Positions 7,636 through 15,577 are shown, counted from the stretch's first letter. The stretch: DNA of 38,433 nt from an uncultured Lactobacillus sp. (GCF_948948975.1 NZ_CARBVX010000020.1:1-38433); one strand, 5' to 3'. Program-made: numbers and translations. The notes: generated by a model not told the origin, from the letters alone.

Positions 7636-8949
7636 ATGCAATTTTTAGACAAAATCTTTCATTTAGAGGATGCTCATACTAATGTCAAACGTGAATTAAT
7701 TGCGGCCTTAACTACGTTTGTTTCATTGTCATATATCCTTTTTGTTAACCCTAATATTTTAAGTGCAGCTGGTATTAATAAAGGAGCTGCCTTTACTGTT
7801 ACTGCACTTGCAACAACAATTGGTTGCTTCTTGATGGGATTTATTGCGAACTATCCTATTGCCTTAGCACCAACACTTGGTAGTGCAGCCTTTTTCTCAT
7901 ATAACGTTGTTATCGGAATGCATATCAATTGGCAAACTGCCCTCGCTAGTGTGTTAGTAGCTTCAATTTTATTCATTTTGATTACCGTTTTAAAGCTCCG
8001 TGAAAAAGTTGTTGATGCAATTCCTCAAGATTTAAAATACGCAATTTCTGCTGGTATTGGCTTGTTCATTGCTTTTATTGGTTTGCAAAATGGTAAATTG
8101 ATCGTCGACAATAAATCATCTCTTGTTGGGCTTGGTTCATTTAATAATCCAGCAGTTTGGATCACCCTATTCGGTTTAATCTTGACTGTCATCTTAATGG
8201 CAGCTAAAGTACCGGGCTCAATTTTCATTGGGATGATTGTAACTGCTATTTTCGGAATGGTTATTGGTCAAATTCCAATGCCACATGGTATTGTTTCAGG
8301 TGCTCCAAGTATTGCTCCAACCTTTGGTCAAGCAGTATTTCACTTAAAAGACATCAATACACCACAACTATTTATGGTTGTTTTAACATTCTTACTTGTT
8401 ACATTCTTTGATACTGCTGGTACCTTAATTGGTATGACACAACAAGCTGGAATGGTTGATAAAAACGGTAAAATTCCACGGATTGGAAAAGCTTTCTTGT
8501 CAGACTCACTAGCTATGGTTGAAGGGTCTGTATTAGGTACTGCTCCACTTGGTACTTCTGTTGAATCAAGTGCCGGTATCGCAATGGGTGGTAGAACTGG
8601 TTTAACCGCTATTTTCGTTGGTATTCTATTCTTAATCTCAATGATATTCAGTCCACTTTTAGCCGTAATCCCAACCACTGTAACAGCCCCTGCTTTAATC
8701 ATAGTCGGCGTTCTGATGGCAGGTAATCTTAAATATATCCATTGGGATAACTTCGAAATTGCCTTTCCATCTTTCCTAGTAGTAGTTGGTATGCCTTTAA
8801 CTTACTCCATCTCCGATGGTTTAGCCTTAGGAATGATCGCTTATCCAATTACTATGATTGCTTCTAAGCGCTATAAAGAAGTATCTCCAATGATGTACAT
8901 TTTATTTGTAATCTTTGTCATCTTCTTCTTAATTACTAATATGGGCTAA
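7636..8949 (+). CDS. Purine permease 3 (AzgA/PbuG-type), riboswitch-controlled
   Basis: Third purine permease paralogue, about 437 residues, membrane-embedded. ATG 7636 is preferred to ATG 7633 because TTGGAG ends at 7630, too close to the first. Family marks are present: TFVSLSYILFVNPNIL, TFFDTAGTLIGM, SVESSAGIAMGGRTGLTAI. It departs from the other two in GSAAFFSYNVV where they have GINAFFAYTV or GLNAFFTYTV, and in TSVESS where they have AFVESS. These lie in conserved segments and may shift specificity. Control is by a guanine riboswitch rather than a PurR box, so it should be off when guanine is plentiful. It ends at its own terminator. Confidence 0.92.
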   Translation: MQFLDKIFHLEDAHTNVKRELIAALTTFVSLSYILFVNPNILSAAGINKGAAFTVTALATTIGCFLMGFIANYPIALAPTLGSAAFFSYNVVIGMHINWQTALASVLVASILFILITVLKLREKVVDAIPQDLKYAISAGIGLFIAFIGLQNGKLIVDNKSSLVGLGSFNNPAVWITLFGLILTVILMAAKVPGSIFIGMIVTAIFGMVIGQIPMPHGIVSGAPSIAPTFGQAVFHLKDINTPQLFMVVLTFLLVTFFDTAGTLIGMTQQAGMVDKNGKIPRIGKAFLSDSLAMVEGSVLGTAPLGTSVESSAGIAMGGRTGLTAIFVGILFLISMIFSPLLAVIPTTVTAPALIIVGVLMAGNLKYIHWDNFEIAFPSFLVVVGMPLTYSISDGLALGMIAYPITMIASKRYKEVSPMMYILFVIFVIFFLITNMG

Positions 8950-8964
8950 TTAATAATCTTTTTT

Positions 8965-9018
8965 CAAGCTAGTAACGCTATCTATTAAGATGCAAGCATT
9001 GCTAGCTTGTTTTTTTGA
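8965..9018 (+). terminator. Terminator after permease 3
   Basis: CAAGCTAG pairs with CTAGCTTG at the base of a long hairpin with an imperfect upper part, followed by seven T. Confidence 0.75.
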
Positions 9019-9056
9019 CTCAATTTTCATTAAATTAAATTACGAGGTGAGGCAAA

Positions 9057-9542
9057 ATGGAATTTAACGAACAAATAAAATGCCTTCGAAAAGAAAACAA
9101 CTTAACTCAGGAAGAGATGGCCAAGAAATTAAATGTAACTAGACAGGCCATTTCTAACTGGGAAAATAATCGTAACCTTCCAGATTTTGAAATGATTATT
9201 TTGATTGCAGAAACATTCAATGTTTCTCTTGATGCATTAATTTTAGGAGATAAAAAGATGAATAAGATTGGGCAAACTTTGATTAATGATGGTAAAAGAA
9301 CACGTGCTGCCAAATTTAATATGGTCTCTACTATCATCGGGAGTGCATTCATTATTTTAGGAATTATTTTCTTCTTAATTAGTGCTGCATCTGTTTCTTA
9401 TATTGATAGCAATGGCTTTTTACACGAAAACTTTTTCTTAATGCCATTAGGCTATCTTTCATTATTTGTAGGGATATTGATCATTATTGCCCGGGTAATA
9501 AATTCGATTCGTCTTGCAATTAAAGAAAGAAAAAATAATTAA
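9057..9542 (+). CDS. XRE-family regulator with C-terminal DUF3955 membrane region
   Basis: The 161 residues hold an N-terminal helix-turn-helix (about 5-60: LRKENNLTQEEMAKKLNVTR, then QAISNWENNRNLPD), a short linker, and two membrane segments (about 93-113 and 130-150). The region between them, YIDSNGFLHENFF, resembles DUF3955, which often follows such DNA-binding domains. Ribosome site AGGTGAGG lies before ATG 9057. It is probably a membrane-attached transcription regulator; its targets are unknown. It is downstream of the permease 3 terminator, so it likely has its own promoter, which I could not place. Confidence 0.85.
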   Translation: MEFNEQIKCLRKENNLTQEEMAKKLNVTRQAISNWENNRNLPDFEMIILIAETFNVSLDALILGDKKMNKIGQTLINDGKRTRAAKFNMVSTIIGSAFIILGIIFFLISAASVSYIDSNGFLHENFFLMPLGYLSLFVGILIIIARVINSIRLAIKERKNN

Positions 9543-9606
9543 ACTTAAATTTTCTGTGAGTAATATGCGATAATTAGGATAAAAATAACAATGGAGAATT
9601 ATTTTT

Positions 9607-10020
9607 ATGGCAGTCAAACCTATTATTCATGATGAACTTTCTTTAAAATTTAAGTCTCTACCAGCAACTAAACAAGATTTAGGAGCAGCCACTGATTTAA
9701 AGGACACTTTACTGGCTAATAAGGATAAAGCAGCTGGCCTCGCTGCAAATATGATTGGTGTTCAAAAGCGAATTATTGCTTTATTTGTTGGACCACTCCC
9801 AATTGTGATGCTTAACCCAATTATTGTGGCCGAAGATGATAAATATTTAGCTTATGAGGGCTGTCTTTCTTTAACTGGCGAACGTCCAACCGAAAGATAC
9901 AAGAATATCACAGTTAAATATCAAAATGAGAATTTAGAAACCCGGCAACAAAGTTTCTCTGATTTTACTGCTGAGGTAATTCAACATGAAGTTGATCATT
10001 GTAATGGAATTTTGATTTAA
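9607..10020 (+). CDS. Peptide-deformylase-like protein with altered motif I
   Basis: The 137 residues match the peptide deformylase fold, which removes the formyl group from nascent N-terminal Met. The metal ligands are intact: Cys86 in EGCLS, and His127/His131 with the general base Glu128 in QHEVDH. The usual first motif GxGxAAxQ is here GLAANMIG (44-51), so the Gln that stabilises the transition state is Met49. At 137 residues it is also shorter than typical deformylases. It may be a weak or differently specific enzyme beside a standard deformylase elsewhere. GGAG is 10-11 nt upstream of ATG 9607. It converges on the two membrane-protein genes. Confidence 0.8.
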   Translation: MAVKPIIHDELSLKFKSLPATKQDLGAATDLKDTLLANKDKAAGLAANMIGVQKRIIALFVGPLPIVMLNPIIVAEDDKYLAYEGCLSLTGERPTERYKNITVKYQNENLETRQQSFSDFTAEVIQHEVDHCNGILI

Positions 10021-10051
10021 TTAAAAAAGTTTTACGTATAATATTTTTCAT

Positions 10052-10106
10052 AAAGAAGGGTAGAGTACTCGACTTAAAAATCGAATACTCTACCTTCTTT
10101 TATTTT
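10052..10106 (+). terminator. Long bidirectional terminator
   Basis: About 20-bp near-perfect stem (10052-10072 with 10081-10100), 8-nt loop, T-rich flank on each strand. It separates the deformylase-like gene (plus) from the convergent membrane-protein pair (minus). Confidence 0.85.
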
Positions 10107-10650
10107 AGAATTGTCGATTCGTTGGACCACGTTCAATTTTAATTCTAACTATCAAGTGGATTAAATTATACAGCAAGGTTAATGCTAATAAAATTATCCA
10201 AAAAGCAATAAATGCATAAATAATTAGTAAAATAGCTGGGAAAACACCTAAAAAAGTTGCTACTAAACTATCAGCTAACTTCAGCTTCTTATTAAGAATT
10301 CCCTCTCTAACTAATTGATATGACTTAAATCCTAAATAGCCTGAACCTGTGATTCCAGCTAGCCTTAACAAGAGATCAATATTTATAAAGGCACAAATTA
10401 TGCTAAACCCTATACAAAAACTCCCAATCACAACTATAATATTTCGATCTATTCTTGTAATTGCATGGTCTTCTTCTAATTTTTGTTCTATGTCAATAAG
10501 GCAATAAATGATTGCACATACTGCCACTAGTCGATATACCCAGCTTACATTTTTTAAGGCTAAAAATATCACTACAATACTCAGAATGATTCCTATTACG
10601 CCGATAATATGATTCAACTTTCTATTTTTAATAATTAAGTCTGGGCGCAT
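10105..10650 (-). CDS. Membrane protein of unknown function, paralogue A
   Basis: The 181 residues show five to six hydrophobic segments and no recognised domain. It is a paralogue of the gene just upstream: both have a basic N-terminus, a charged block after the second segment (IDIEQKLEEDHAITR here), the run GYLGFK, and the ending YNLIHLIVRIK. AAGGA stands about 8 nt before ATG 10650. The pair forms an operon with 22 nt between them, holding an 11-base T run (A in the message) that could be a slippage site. Function unknown; location next to an Rgg-like regulator and a bacteriocin cluster is the only hint. Confidence 0.75.
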   Translation of the reverse strand: MRPDLIIKNRKLNHIIGVIGIILSIVVIFLALKNVSWVYRLVAVCAIIYCLIDIEQKLEEDHAITRIDRNIIVVIGSFCIGFSIICAFINIDLLLRLAGITGSGYLGFKSYQLVREGILNKKLKLADSLVATFLGVFPAILLIIYAFIAFWIILLALTLLYNLIHLIVRIKIERGPTNRQF

Positions 10651-10672
10651 CTAATCATTCCTTTTTTTTTTT

Positions 10673-11230
10673 CTACAGTTCTCGGTTAGTTCCGTCATGT
10701 TCAACCTTAATTCTGACAATTAGGTGAATCAGATTATAAGCTAAAGCAAAAATCAAAAGAAATAGCCAAAGAATGTCTTTAGGAGTGAGTAATATAAGCA
10801 AGATTGCAGCTCCCAGTCCGAGACAAATTGCAACTATACTCTCCCCAAATTTCAGTTTTCTATTCTTTAAATCTTTACGAAATACCGCATTTGTCTTAAA
10901 GCCTAAATATCCTGCACTTACAATGCCAAAAGCTAGTAATAAATAATTTAAATTAATGAAAGCAAAAACAATACTAGTCAGCTCATAAACTATTCCAAGG
11001 ATAATAAAAATAATCTTCTGCGTCCTATTAATTGCCTTACTGTCTTCAAGCATCTGTTCCACATCAATCCAGTAGTAGAGAATAACTGCTACGACAATGA
11101 AAGTAAGTAGCCAGCCAATATTCTTTAATGTAAAGAAAACCATCATCAAAGCAATCAACAAGCTGACAATGCCAAAATACTTATCTTGCTTTCGTCTTTT
11201 AGCTAGTTCAATCCATCTTTTATCATCCAT
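10673..11230 (-). CDS. Membrane protein of unknown function, paralogue B
   Basis: The 185 residues have about six hydrophobic segments and a basic start (WIELAKRRKQDKYF). It shares with paralogue A the block IDVEQMLEDSKAINR, the run GYLGFK and the ending YNLIHLIVRIKVEH, so the two arose by tandem duplication. GGAAGG precedes ATG 11230. It is the first gene of the minus-strand pair and is divergent from the Rgg-like gene across a 160-nt region with a palindrome, so it may share control with it. I do not recognise the family and assign no function. Confidence 0.75.
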   Translation of the reverse strand: MDDKRWIELAKRRKQDKYFGIVSLLIALMMVFFTLKNIGWLLTFIVVAVILYYWIDVEQMLEDSKAINRTQKIIFIILGIVYELTSIVFAFINLNYLLLAFGIVSAGYLGFKTNAVFRKDLKNRKLKFGESIVAICLGLGAAILLILLTPKDILWLFLLIFALAYNLIHLIVRIKVEHDGTNREL

Positions 11231-11289
11231 CTACTCACCTTCCTTTTTATTTGATTAATTTAGAAACAAATACACAGATTACCACAATT

Positions 11290-11311
11290 TTTTAGATTAT
11301 TTTATCTAAAA
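11290..11311. promoter_or_regulatory. Palindrome in the divergent Rgg/membrane-gene region
   Basis: TTTTAGAT, 6 nt, ATCTAAAA: perfect 8-bp half-sites. A further ATCTAAAA is at 11360-11367, close to the Rgg-like start. Likely operator for the regulator or for the divergent genes; the protein is unproven. Confidence 0.5.
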
Positions 11312-11390
11312 TAATATCATCTTAGAAAATATTTGCAATATTTTATTAATAATGTTTTAATCTAAAAATAAATTTTATTTTGGAGAATGA

Positions 11391-12206
11391 ATGATGACGA
11401 TTGGAGAAGCTTTAAAAAATGAACGTTTAAAACTAAATTTAACTCAAAAAGAAATGGCAGCAAATATCATGTCTCGATCTCAATATGGTAAAGTTGAGAA
11501 AGATTTACATGATATTTCTGCCTCGGTTTTACTCAAGCTCCTTGAATTTCACCATATCTCCCCTGACTTCTTTTTTAAGCAAGTATTACCACCACAAACA
11601 GGAAAAGATTCTGAAACACAGCTCCTACATGAATTAAAGACTGCATTTTTTGAACAAAATACAAATGAATTAAACTATTTATTTCGTAAATCTGAAAAAA
11701 TGTCTTTATCAAAATTCACGATTTACAAAATAATTCTTTTAAAAGCTATGCTAACTCAAAATGTAAAAGATATTCCTAGTGAAGTAAAAAATTATATTCA
11801 ATTTCAACTTTTCAAAAATAAAAATTGGTCAAACGATTTAATGATGCTTTCCTTCTTCGGAAGTGCAACAATGTTTCTTTCTCCAGAAAGTTTAGATATT
11901 CATATGACAAGTGTCATCAAAAAATATTCAAATATTAGTACTTTCTCTCTAAAAGTTCAAAAACTTATTTCATCTGTCACTCTTAATTATCTTTATTACA
12001 CACATTCCTTCCCTAACAAAAAAATTTGGTATCAATGCTTTACCCTACTTGATAATCTCTCTAGTAACCCCTCTTTAAGCCATTACAGAATAATCAATTT
12101 ATACTTTAAAGCTTTTCTAAAGAAAGATTTTATTAAACTACAGGCTATTAAATCTCTCTTGGAAGAGTGCGGAGATACTCGAATTAGTTCTTTATTGCCC
12201 AAATAA
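11391..12206 (+). CDS. Rgg/GadR/MutR-like transcription regulator
   Basis: The 271 residues begin with an XRE-type helix-turn-helix (about 5-60: LKNERLKLNLTQKEMAANI, SRSQYGKVEKDLHDIS) and continue as an all-helical domain, the layout of Rgg-family regulators that bind short intracellular peptides. Length is near the family's usual 280-290. Start is uncertain between ATG 11391 and 11394; GGAG at 11382-11385 fits the second slightly better. Its terminator overlaps the stop codon, so it is a separate unit. The next genes are a 10-codon ORF and a bacteriocin operon, which is the usual place for an Rgg target. Confidence 0.82.
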   Translation: MMTIGEALKNERLKLNLTQKEMAANIMSRSQYGKVEKDLHDISASVLLKLLEFHHISPDFFFKQVLPPQTGKDSETQLLHELKTAFFEQNTNELNYLFRKSEKMSLSKFTIYKIILLKAMLTQNVKDIPSEVKNYIQFQLFKNKNWSNDLMMLSFFGSATMFLSPESLDIHMTSVIKKYSNISTFSLKVQKLISSVTLNYLYYTHSFPNKKIWYQCFTLLDNLSSNPSLSHYRIINLYFKAFLKKDFIKLQAIKSLLEECGDTRISSLLPK

Positions 12207-12238
12207 GAATGCTCAAATACGAGCATTCTTATTTTTTT
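12201..12238 (+). terminator. Terminator of the Rgg-like gene
   Basis: AAATAAGAATGCTC pairs perfectly with GAGCATTCTTATTT around a 6-nt loop, then a T run. The 5' arm includes the TAA stop codon. Confidence 0.9.
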
Positions 12239-12251
12239 ATAATATAGTCCG

Positions 12252-12257
12252 TATAAT
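12252..12257 (+). promoter_or_regulatory. Candidate -10 of the bacteriocin operon, no clear -35
   Basis: TATAAT about 43 nt before the tiny ORF. No recognisable -35 lies 17 nt upstream (that position is in the terminator tail), which would fit an activator-dependent promoter. TTTTAG followed by TTATC just downstream partly resembles the palindrome at 11290-11311. Confidence 0.4.
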
Positions 12258-12300
12258 TTTAGTTATCTTATCAGAATCAGAAAAGGAAAGGAGATATTCT

Positions 12301-12333
12301 ATGTATCCTAATCCTACTACCCCAAATTTTTAA
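12301..12333 (+). CDS. Ten-codon ORF MYPNPTTPNF, possible signal or leader peptide
   Basis: ATG at 12301, stop TAA at 12331-12333. The ribosome site AAAGGAG (12287-12293) is 7 nt before the ATG, which is as good as any in the window and hard to explain unless the ORF is translated. It lies between the Rgg-like gene and the bacteriocin gene, 37 nt before the latter's start. Leaderless peptides encoded between an Rgg regulator and its target are known, the S. pyogenes RopB/SIP pair being the model; this one is polar and proline-rich, unlike SIP. A translated leader that tunes expression of the bacteriocin is the alternative. Confidence 0.45.
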   Translation: MYPNPTTPNF

Positions 12334-12370
12334 CAAGTAATTAAATTGTATATTTTTGGAGGAAAGAAAA

Positions 12371-12670
12371 ATGAAAAAACAATCTTTAAAAAAATGGGCG
12401 GTTTTAGGTCTTGTTACTCTCGGACTAACCACATCCGGAACAGCTTTTGCGGCATCTCAAACACTCTACTATAGGGGAACGCCTGTATACTGGGAACATG
12501 GTAGAATAGCAGGAGTTTGGTCTTATTCAAAAGTTCAAAGCCATATTTATCAACGTTGTACAACTGCAAACGGCGTTTGGTCTGGATGGAAAAGTAGAGG
12601 TACTTTAGCAGTAGCTAATACTTGGATCGCCTCTCGTACTCACGCAACTGCTTATTGGAACTGTCGCTAA
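12371..12670 (+). CDS. Lactococcin-972-family bacteriocin precursor
   Basis: Secreted antibacterial protein; the family prototype binds lipid II and blocks septum formation. ATG 12371 is chosen because GGAGGAAAG is 5-8 nt upstream; a TTG 15 nt earlier overlaps that site. The 99 residues comprise a Sec signal peptide (KK at the N-terminus, hydrophobic core, cleavage near AFA-AS at 27/28) and a mature part of about 71 residues with the family pattern: W-x-HG (41-44), VWSYSKV, a Gly/Trp-rich middle (VWSGWKSRG), and an aromatic end AYWNCR. Two cysteines (63 and 98) could form a disulfide; as I recall the prototype, it has none. The stop overlaps the next gene's start. Confidence 0.82.
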   Translation: MKKQSLKKWAVLGLVTLGLTTSGTAFAASQTLYYRGTPVYWEHGRIAGVWSYSKVQSHIYQRCTTANGVWSGWKSRGTLAVANTWIASRTHATAYWNCR

Positions 12671-14862
12671 TGAATAAGTGCACGTTAACAAAGCGTACCT
12701 CTCTTGTCGGGTACACTTTACTTATATTACAAACTTTTCTTATTTTTCTATGGCTACTTTTAGGCTTACGGGATCAATACATTTCTACCTGGACCAATTA
12801 TTTAAACGACCAGTCCCCCTATACTCTTTATCTTAATAACATTCCACCGACAAAGAAAGATGAGATTCTAGCTTATTTGAATCAAGTTTCTCACCAGAAG
12901 AACTTTCTCTTAGTTCGTAAAGAAAATAATGACGACCTATTTAATATTGGTGTTATGGGAACTCCTAAAACCATCGATGTCCAACTTAGTTTTGGAGGCC
13001 AATCCCTCTTAGACAAGTCTAAGATTAACAAAGTTCTCCAGTCTTCTAATCCTAATGCTAGTATTGGTCAAGCTAATGGAACCATTAATCAACTTGCTCC
13101 AATTTCAAGCTTTTGGTTTTCTCCACTAATTACTGTTTCAAAATTAGAAAGCCTAGTAAAAAATGAAGATACCCTTCGTGGAAGCTATCAACTTGTTGGC
13201 GTAAACGATAAACAGACCTATGATAATATTATTAGTCAGCTTCATAAAATAACTGACATTGAAAAAAGCGACTTCACATTTGTTCAAAGCGGAAGTGCTA
13301 GCAATGGTGACCTGCTTAAAGATAGCATTATTTTAGGAATTATCTTAACTTCTTGTGGACTTTTAGCTTTTTTCCTAATAGTTTTTTTAAACAATCTCAA
13401 AGAATATGGAAATCTTATCTTATTAGGTTGGTCGAAAAAAGATATCTTATTTAAAATCTTTAAACCATATTTAGTTATCCTGAGTTTGACTGCACTTTTT
13501 CTTTGTGTATTTTCAACAATTTTTAATCTACGTTTCCCTCTTAGCTTCATTACTTTAGGAATTAAGACAGGAATTATTACGTCATTTATTTTTAGTCTTA
13601 CTTTTTTCTGTGCTGCAAGCTTAGTTATTATTTCAAAAAATATTGCTCTGATTAAGGGATATTATCCTAAAAAATTAATTTATTCTTTCTTTTTTGGATT
13701 TTATTTGTTACTAACGAGCGTTGTTATTGGTACCTGTCTTTACATTGACCAGCCTGCAAAATCAATTTCAGAAACTGCAGCTCAAGCTCATCAATGGCAT
13801 ACAGTTTCTAAAATGGAAGTTCTCGCTTCAATGGATAGTGGTAATGATAGTGTACGTTCTTACGCCGACACCTCCTCTAAGATCAATCGCGATTTCTATG
13901 ATCTTTACCGGCATTATGCTAATAAAGATGGAGTTTATTTCGTGAACTCTTTTTATGCTTCTAAAACTTATATTGAACAAATGACAGATGGCTATAAGGA
14001 AATGCCCTCTCATCCCTTCACTATCTTAACTGCCTCTCCCAACTACCTAAAAACGATTAACTTTACCCTCTCCAATCAAGCATTAAAAGCTACTCAAAAT
14101 GGAATTCGTGTAATTTACTTACCTGATAACATTTCCGGAGCTGAGAAAAGAAAAACTATCTCTTATATAAAAGAAAGTATGCAAGAAGGCATTCGATCTT
14201 CAGATATTTCAACTAAATTTACTCGATCTCGTAAATTCAAATTTATAACCTATTATCCTCAAAAATCTATCTTTCTTTGGAACAATACTCCGCAAGAACC
14301 AACGGTAAGCAACTCTCCAATTATCTATGTTGCCAGCCCAGAAAACTTTTCCTTTGTAGAAATAGGTAACTTATTTGCATCGGGCTTAGGAGGTTCATTT
14401 AAATTTAAAAATTCTGCAGTGCGTAAACAAGTTCTTTCTCCAGATAATTTATCTAAATATCACTTAGCAGACAATAAATTAAACTTTGCGACTGTCCAGC
14501 AGTACATAGATGGGGTTCAAAAATCACTCTGGCAGACTCTAGCTATGTTCGGTTTGGTGATTATATTATTGATTATTCTCTTAATCTTACTTGTATGTGT
14601 CTTAGCCTTTACTTACAAAAAGCTTAACTATGAGACTCTACTAATTAAACAGTTTTTAGGTTTCTCATTCAGACAGCTTTACACTCTACCACTCATTATG
14701 ATTAGCACAATTAATGGAGGAGCTTTAATCATTATCTTAATTAGCCACAGTAAGATTGGAGTTCTAATAGAAATTTTAAATTTAATTTTACAGCTTTTAA
14801 TTTTTTATTTAGCATTAAAAACTCACTTTGCTCAAAAAAATGATAGAAAGGAATTAGACTAA
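12670..14862 (+). CDS. Bacteriocin-associated 7-TM membrane protein (DUF1430 type)
   Basis: The 730-residue membrane partner found with lactococcin-972-like peptides, thought to give immunity or to form the permease of the adjacent ABC ATPase. ATG 12670 shares its A with the bacteriocin stop (TAATG), implying translational coupling. One membrane segment near the N-terminus (about 12-34) is followed by an outside domain of about 170 residues, three or four segments between about 205 and 365, a second large outside domain, and further segments in the last 120 residues. This is the layout of FtsX/MacB-like permeases. The next gene, an ABC ATPase, begins 1 nt after its stop. Immunity versus export cannot be decided from sequence. 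Confidence 0.8.
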   Translation: MNKCTLTKRTSLVGYTLLILQTFLIFLWLLLGLRDQYISTWTNYLNDQSPYTLYLNNIPPTKKDEILAYLNQVSHQKNFLLVRKENNDDLFNIGVMGTPKTIDVQLSFGGQSLLDKSKINKVLQSSNPNASIGQANGTINQLAPISSFWFSPLITVSKLESLVKNEDTLRGSYQLVGVNDKQTYDNIISQLHKITDIEKSDFTFVQSGSASNGDLLKDSIILGIILTSCGLLAFFLIVFLNNLKEYGNLILLGWSKKDILFKIFKPYLVILSLTALFLCVFSTIFNLRFPLSFITLGIKTGIITSFIFSLTFFCAASLVIISKNIALIKGYYPKKLIYSFFFGFYLLLTSVVIGTCLYIDQPAKSISETAAQAHQWHTVSKMEVLASMDSGNDSVRSYADTSSKINRDFYDLYRHYANKDGVYFVNSFYASKTYIEQMTDGYKEMPSHPFTILTASPNYLKTINFTLSNQALKATQNGIRVIYLPDNISGAEKRKTISYIKESMQEGIRSSDISTKFTRSRKFKFITYYPQKSIFLWNNTPQEPTVSNSPIIYVASPENFSFVEIGNLFASGLGGSFKFKNSAVRKQVLSPDNLSKYHLADNKLNFATVQQYIDGVQKSLWQTLAMFGLVIILLIILLILLVCVLAFTYKKLNYETLLIKQFLGFSFRQLYTLPLIMISTINGGALIIILISHSKIGVLIEILNLILQLLIFYLALKTHFAQKNDRKELD

Positions 14863-14863
14863 T

Positions 14864-15511
14864 ATGACCGATGTAATCAAAGTTCAAAATCTTACCAAAA
14901 ATTTTGGAAAAAGAATTATCATTGATAATTTAAATATGAGAGTCAAGCAACAAGAATTCGTCGCGATTGTAGGTCCATCAGGATGTGGCAAATCCACCCT
15001 GCTCAATATTTTAGGTTTACTAGAAGATTGGAGCGATGGAACAGTCGAATTATTCGGACAGCCTCTTCCTTCACTCAACAGTAAACGAGCAATCATGTTA
15101 AGACGTAATACGATTAACTATCTCTTTCAAAGTTTTGCCCTAATTTCTAATAAAACAGTCAAAGAAAATCTTTATTTGGCTACTTACTTTAAAAAAATAG
15201 ATAATAATAGGCGTGATAAATTAATTGATCAAATCCTTACTGAGCTAGACATATTCCATACTAAAGATGAACAAGTTTCTATTCTTTCTGGTGGAGAACA
15301 GCAGCGTGTCGCCCTTGCTCGAACTATTTTAAAGCCTGGGGATCTCGTTTTAGCAGATGAACCAACTGGAGCTTTAGACAATCAGCATGCTAAAGAAGCC
15401 TTAAATTACATTATTCAGCTACGTGACAAATATCAAAAAACGGTAATCATGGTTACCCATAATTTAGAGCATGCTCAGCAGGCTGATCGGATAATTTACT
15501 TAAATAAATAA
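14864..15511 (+). CDS. ABC transporter ATPase of the lactococcin-972 group
   Basis: The 215-residue ATP-binding subunit of the bacteriocin-associated transporter, acting at the inner face of the membrane with the preceding 7-TM protein. All motifs are intact: Walker A GPSGCGKST (about 35-43), Q-loop LFQSFAL, signature LSGGEQQR, Walker B LVLADEPTGALD, H-loop VTHN. It is of the MacB/LolD-like type that energises extrusion or immunity rather than a full exporter with its own membrane domain. It is last in the operon and followed by a terminator. Confidence 0.9.
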   Translation: MTDVIKVQNLTKNFGKRIIIDNLNMRVKQQEFVAIVGPSGCGKSTLLNILGLLEDWSDGTVELFGQPLPSLNSKRAIMLRRNTINYLFQSFALISNKTVKENLYLATYFKKIDNNRRDKLIDQILTELDIFHTKDEQVSILSGGEQQRVALARTILKPGDLVLADEPTGALDNQHAKEALNYIIQLRDKYQKTVIMVTHNLEHAQQADRIIYLNK

Positions 15512-15525
15512 AATATTCCTATTTG

Positions 15526-15565
15526 AATAAGAACTATTTTTACAAAAATAGCTCTTATTTTTTTA
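15526..15565 (+). terminator. Terminator of the bacteriocin operon
   Basis: AATAAGA-CTATTTTT pairs with AAAATAG-TCTTATT around ACA, then a T run. Confidence 0.8.
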
Positions 15566-15577
15566 ATCATTTTATTG

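Noticed and set aside
3637..8949. Long minus-strand frames within the three permease genes
   Set aside because: All match the shadow of hydrophobic codons and recur at the same place in each paralogue; no ribosome sites.
12371..12670. Class II pediocin-like or lantibiotic precursor
   Set aside because: It has a Sec signal rather than a double-glycine leader, no YGNGV box, and the neighbours are those of the lactococcin-972 group.
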